Assembly (NCBI GenBank): GCA_002306975.1
Contig: DBTI01000078.1
Coordinates: forward strand, 1-9,582
Direction of reading: 5' to 3'
Origin: Ruminococcaceae bacterium UBA1320
Lineage (GTDB): Bacteria > Bacillota > Clostridia > Oscillospirales > Ethanoligenentaceae
DNA: 9,582 bases
Numbering within the stretch: the stretch's first letter is position 1; every line of letters starts with the position of its first letter. The translations under genes and the position numbers were made by a program. Shown piece after piece: positions 6,004 to 9,582 of this stretch. The notes below the pieces were generated by a model that was given only the letters and a program-made list of their open reading frames with translations, did not search any database and had not been told where the DNA came from.

Positions 6004-7977
6004 TCATTTCAGCTTAAAGTGGCCAACCATCCGCGACAGCATCTCAGCCTGACTGGAAAGTTCTTCGCTAGATGCGGCGCATTCCTCGGCCGTTGCCGAG
6101 TTTGTCTGAATTACGCTTGTTACATTTGAAATGCCTTTGTCTATTTCTGAAATCGCGGTTGCCTGCTCACTGGAGACTTCGGCTATCTGACTGGTAAGAA
6201 CAAGCGTCTTCTCCACGCTTTCGGAAATCATCTGCAGCCTCTGCGCTGTTTCATTAGCGGTCACGGTTCCGATTTTCACCTTATGAATGGAATCGTCAAT
6301 CAGTGCCGTTGTGTTCTTTGCGGCTTCCGCGCTCTTCATCGCAAGGTTTCGAACCTCCTCGGCGACAACGGCGAAGCCTTTGCCGTATTGACTGGCACGA
6401 GCTGCTTCCACCGCCGCATTTAAAGCGAGTATATTGGTCTGAAACGCGATATCATCAATAACTTTAACGATTTTTGAAATGCTTTCGGACGATGCGTTGA
6501 TTTGATTCATCGAGTCAAGCATCTGCTGCATTTTTCATTACCGCTTCGAGCATTGCCCTGGGCGTCGCTCGCGAGTTCGCTGGCGTCATTGGCGTTCAAA
6601 GCGTTCTGCCTTGTTCTTGCCGCCACATCGGTGATGGATGCCAACAGCTGCTCCACAACGCTTGCTTGTTCGGTCGTCCCCTGCGTCAGCGACTGGCTCG
6701 CCGACGAAACCTGTTGAGACCCACCTGAAACCTCGCTTGCGGCAATATTGATTTGGTCAAGCAGGCTGTTAAAGGAACGAACGGTACCATTGACGGAATC
6801 CTTGATACGGCTATACTCGCCCTGATAGTTGCCGTTCATAGAAATGGTTAAGTCACCCTCGGACAGCCTTTGTAGAACGGTCGCGGATTCATTAATCGGA
6901 GCGGCAACTGCCTCCATTGTTCTGTTCATGCCGTCGATAATCAGTTTGAACCCGCCCTCAAAGGAATCCGTATTGCCTCTGGCGCTTAAATTGCCCTCTA
7001 TCGCCGCCGCAGCCAACCGATTCGCTTCCGAAATCAGGTTGCTGAGCGTCTGCATCATCGCCGTAGCGGAGGGAAGAAGCTTGTCGTTCTCTGACTTTTT
7101 GCCAAGCGCCTTGAATTCCGCAAGACGCGTCGTTTCGCCTTTTGAGACCCCGACAAACGTATCTTGGATCGAAAGCAGGCTTTCCTTTACGCCGCTGAGG
7201 GCGCTGAAAAACACATTGAATTCTCCTTTGTAATCTTCAGATACGGAAACCTCCAAGTCATTGACCGCGAGACAGTTTAAGAGCTTCTCCGCCTCTCTGA
7301 GGGGCTTGATGATTACGTCAAGCGTGCGGTTGATGCCGACAACAATGTTCCGGTACTCTCCCTCGTGCTGGTCAACGTCCGCCCGTACTTCAAGATTTCC
7401 TTCAACTGCGTTTGAGGACAGTGCTTGCGTGTCATTAATCAGGTTTTGAAGCGACCTCTGAACTTTTTTTAAGTTGTGATTGATATTCGCGAACATCTCG
7501 TGTGCTTCGGCTGTGCTGGCACCGCCCTCCGAGATATTTAAGATCAAGGTCTAGATCGCCGCGCGACAGCTTTCTGAGGTTGCCGGCAAGCCTCTGAACC
7601 TCCTGCTGCAAATACTTTGCCTGTTTCTTCGAACTTTCTGAAGCTTTCCGCACTTCCCCGGACGCGGCCTTTACCTTGTCAAATGCTTTGCTAACCTCGT
7701 CAAGCAGCTGATTCTGGCTTGAAATGACGGCGGCATAGCAGCCTTTGAATCTATCTGCGTTGCCGCGCTTTGAAAAGTCTTCAGCTGCGGCCGCTTCGAT
7801 CAGCATACCGGTTTCGGAGGAAAGCTCCTTGAGTGTCGTGATGACATTAGACAGACTGATACTTAATACATCGTTCGCCGACTGCACCTCTACGGATGTA
7901 TCAATATCTCCCGCAGAAATCTTTTGAGCCGCCTCTGTCTGCCGCTTGATGTTTTGCACCATCCGTTGATTTATCAA
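6004..7977 (-). pseudogene. Methyl-accepting chemotaxis protein, split by two frameshifts and lacking a sensor
   Basis: Three minus-strand frames join into one protein of about 655 residues. The first (7977 to about 7538) and middle (about 7537 to 6533) parts hold repeated HAMP-like units such as KISAGDIDTS, AVEGNLEVRADVDQ, AIEGNLSARGNTD and LQRLSEGDLTISMNG. The last part (about 6531 to 6004) holds the kinase-control tip: KVIDDIAFQTNILALNAAVE, then EAARASQYGKGFAVVAEEVR. Such proteins pass signals to CheA through CheW. The frame changes in the A-run at 7537-7539 (minus strand; one base too many: GDLDLDL should continue as NISEGG) and in the A-run at 6531-6535 (one base too few: GNEK should continue as MQQML). 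The two errors cancel in length. No membrane helix or sensor domain precedes the HAMP part: an in-frame stop lies at 7993-7995, and neither TTG 7977 nor ATG 7962 has a ribosome binding site. It is either a decayed gene or two sequencing errors on a 5'-truncated gene. Confidence 0.8.
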
Positions 7978-8001
7978 TTTGTATATGGTTATTTACACTA
8001 T

Positions 8002-8088
8002 TCATAAAATTTTGTGCAAATAGGATATAAATATGATAAGAAATACGCTCACCGCATCGGCTAACGCTCTAGTATGCCAAACAACCAT
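8002..8088 (-). CDS. Possible 28-residue hydrophobic peptide, or remnant of a membrane segment
   Basis: An ATG at 8088 opens a 28-codon frame ending in TGA. It encodes MVVWHTRALADAV followed by SVFLIIFISYLHKIL, a single likely membrane helix with a charged end. AGGCGAG lies about five bases before the ATG. It lies just upstream of the chemotaxis pseudogene, so it could be the leftover of that gene's membrane helix in another frame, a small real peptide, or chance. I recognise no family. Confidence 0.2.
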   Translation of the reverse strand: MVVWHTRALADAVSVFLIIFISYLHKIL

Positions 8089-8132
8089 ATTACTCGCCTG
8101 TTAAACACGGGTTCATATCCTGACCATTACAC

Positions 8133-8170
8133 AAAAAATGGACACACCTCACTTTGTTCGGTGCATCCAT
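8133..8170 (-). terminator. Rho-independent terminator of the ChW protein gene
   Basis: On the minus strand TGGATGCACC (8169-8160) pairs with GGTGTGTCCA (8148-8139), with one G-T pair and one mismatch, and six T follow (8138-8133). It lies about 46 bases after the stop of the ChW gene and separates it from the chemotaxis pseudogene. Confidence 0.8.
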
Positions 8171-8215
8171 CTTTTCGGCTAATTAGATGAATAAGGATGA
8201 TACTTGTTTTGAAAT

Positions 8216-9582
8216 TTATGACCCTATTTTTACAATCCGCACCTCAAGCGCTTCAAGCCTGCGGGATTGACCGACAGTGCCGGCTATGGCACCAGCGCCG
8301 ATCCCCGTACCATTAACTGTGGTCTGCCAGCCAAGCCAACCTTTGCCTTGCACAAAGGCACGATACTGCACTTCATATCCGTCAAGGCCGCTAAGTGTGA
8401 TTTTTACAGCTTCAACTCTCAGCGATTTTCCGGAGGTTCCTGCTACCGCGCTGTTTGAAACTGCTTTCTGCCAGCCAATGTTCTGCACATGAGCCTCATA
8501 GGTTATTGATGCGCCGGTCGGGACGGCGCCGGTCAGTTGGATATTAAAAGCCTCCAATCGCAGAGATTTGCCGGTCGTGCCGGAAAGCGCCCCATCGGAA
8601 ACGCTGCCCTGCCAGCCGAGGTTCTGCACATGCGAACTGTATGTGACGCCGATCGTGCTTTCGGTCGCCTTGGTTGTTGAAATTACATAGGTGCTGAAAT
8701 GGGTTGTTGTGAACACGGCGGTTTTTGCCGTCATGTCAAAAGTCGCGTTCATATCGGTCAGCGCACCTGTATCCGTATCATAATAATATATGTGCGCGTT
8801 TGAATCCGCGGCTATTACCGCAAGTTGCTTATCGGTAAGGGATATGGTCACCGTGACCGCACCGGAAAGGCTATGAACCGCTTCGGTACCTGTAGCCGTT
8901 GCCCGGCTGAGCTTAATGTCAATGACAGTAATTGCCGTTCCGTTTACCTTTTCCGCCGCTGCCTGGGCCGCAGTCTGCGTTGACGATGCAGCCACATTCT
9001 GGGAAAGCGTAAGGCCGGTGCCGTCGCCAAGCGCATTGTTCAGAACGGAAGCGGGAGCGGTAACAGTTATATTTCCGATTTTGACAATATTATCTTTGAC
9101 CGTTGACGTATTCGTCTGCGACGGCGTTATTGTTGCCGTGGATTTTGAATTTCCGTCTGCTGTCGTTGTCGTTGTGCCGGTTATCGTAATATCGGCCGGA
9201 GTTGTTGGATTGCCTCCGCCGTTACTTGCCGCGTTGACCGTTACAGCACAGCTTGCCGTATATCCGCCGTCCGCTGCCGTCGCGGTTATCGTCGCGGCTC
9301 CCGCGCTTACTGCCACTACCTTTCCTGTATTATCAACCGTCGCAATACTGTCTTTCGAACTGCTCCATGTTACATTCGGATTTGTCGCATCTGTGGGGGC
9401 TATCGTTGCTTTCAGTGTCGTCGTGCCGCCCACAGTCAGTGTCTTGCTTGCCGAATCCAAAGTTAAACCTGTAACCTTAACTGTAGCCTCGTTGATGCTT
9501 ACCGTGTAGGTTGTCGTTTTTCCATCGACTGTGATGGTCAGTATCTCGCTCGCGGTTGGAGCGTTGCTGTGGAAACCGGATA
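8216..9582 (-). CDS. Surface protein C-terminal part: Ig-like (BIG2) domain and three ChW repeats
   Basis: The frame is open from the right window edge to the TGA-side stop at 8216, giving 454 residues of a longer protein whose start, and any signal peptide, lies outside. Order in the fragment: a beta-rich segment (about 1-35); a bacterial Ig-like group 2 domain (about 36-117) with VTGLTLD, LKATIAPTDAT, VTWSSS, IATVDNTGKVVAVSAG; a Thr/Ser/Gly-rich linker (about 118-150); a domain (about 160-300) ending ATFDMTAKTAVFTTTHFSTY, a pattern common in clostridial wall proteins; then three ChW repeats (about 310-352, 358-398, 403-451) with the signature HVQNLGWQ, GTTGKSLRLEA. ChW (clostridial hydrophobic with Trp) repeats are found on secreted clostridial proteins and are thought to bind ligands or partners. 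Low-cysteine, Thr/Ala-rich composition fits export. No enzyme domain is visible here; one may lie upstream. It ends at its own terminator. Confidence 0.9.
   Translation of the reverse strand, partial: SGFHSNAPTASEILTITVDGKTTTYTVSINEATVKVTGLTLDSASKTLTVGGTTTLKATIAPTDATNPNVTWSSSKDSIATVDNTGKVVAVSAGAATITATAADGGYTASCAVTVNAASNGGGNPTTPADITITGTTTTTADGNSKSTATITPSQTNTSTVKDNIVKIGNITVTAPASVLNNALGDGTGLTLSQNVAASSTQTAAQAAAEKVNGTAITVIDIKLSRATATGTEAVHSLSGAVTVTISLTDKQLAVIAADSNAHIYYYDTDTGALTDMNATFDMTAKTAVFTTTHFSTYVISTTKATESTIGVTYSSHVQNLGWQGSVSDGALSGTTGKSLRLEAFNIQLTGAVPTGASITYEAHVQNIGWQKAVSNSAVAGTSGKSLRVEAVKITLSGLDGYEVQYRAFVQGKGWLGWQTTVNGTGIGAGAIAGTVGQSRRLEALEVRIVKIGS
8228..8653 (-). repeat. Three tandem ChW repeats (protein level)
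   Basis: Units lie at about 8653-8525, 8509-8387 and 8374-8228. Shared core: Tyr, (S/A)HVQN(L/I)GWQ, then G..SGK(S)LR(L/V)EA. The third is more diverged (FVQGKGWLGWQ, VGQSRRLEAL). DNA identity is partial, so these are old duplications and not a recent expansion. Confidence 0.88.

Noticed and set aside
8916..9509. 197-codon plus-strand frame rich in Val, Ala and Pro, opposite the ChW gene
   Set aside because: It is the antisense of the Thr/Ala/Gly-rich Ig-like gene; such composition keeps the opposite strand open by chance, and the sense strand has clear domains.

Overview
The window looks like chromosomal DNA from an endospore-forming, anaerobic clostridial Firmicute, probably close to Oscillospiraceae/Ruminococcaceae. 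This placement is inferred from gene content only: the sporulation genes yunB, spoIVB and spo0A, a FabV-type enoyl reductase, a corrinoid protein of the methyltransferase type and a protein with clostridial ChW repeats. There are no rRNA or tRNA genes, insertion sequences or CRISPR arrays that I can recognise.

Layout from left to right. (1) Positions 1-477, minus strand: the N-terminal part of sporulation protein YunB, cut by the window edge. (2) Positions 728-1912, plus strand: fabV, trans-2-enoyl-CoA/ACP reductase, with a clear sigma-A-like promoter and an AGGAGG-type ribosome binding site. A bidirectional terminator at 1970-2001 closes it and also serves the convergent minus-strand pair. 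(3) Positions 3082-2020, minus strand: a small SLOG-fold protein followed by a corrinoid (B12-binding) protein, probably one transcript. (4) Positions 3476-5833, plus strand: spoIVB followed by spo0A, a gene pair conserved across spore formers. (5) Positions 7977-6004, minus strand: a methyl-accepting chemotaxis protein gene split by two single-base frameshifts, both in A-runs, and lacking any sensor or membrane part. (6) Positions 9582-8216, minus strand: the C-terminal part of a secreted or cell-surface protein with an Ig-like (BIG2) domain and three ChW repeats, followed by a good terminator.

The most notable point is Spo0A. Its DNA-binding half is textbook, including the recognition helix, but its receiver half has lost the phosphorylation chemistry. 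The phosphoacceptor Asp56 is Asn, the second acidic-pocket Asp is Asn, the switch Thr is Ser, and the invariant Lys before Pro-Phe is Met. The gene nevertheless sits in the normal spo0A position beside a SpoIVB with an intact catalytic triad. Either this organism starts sporulation without phosphorylating this Spo0A, or a second, canonical Spo0A exists elsewhere in the genome. Apart from this I see no obviously new multi-gene system; the other observations are modest.
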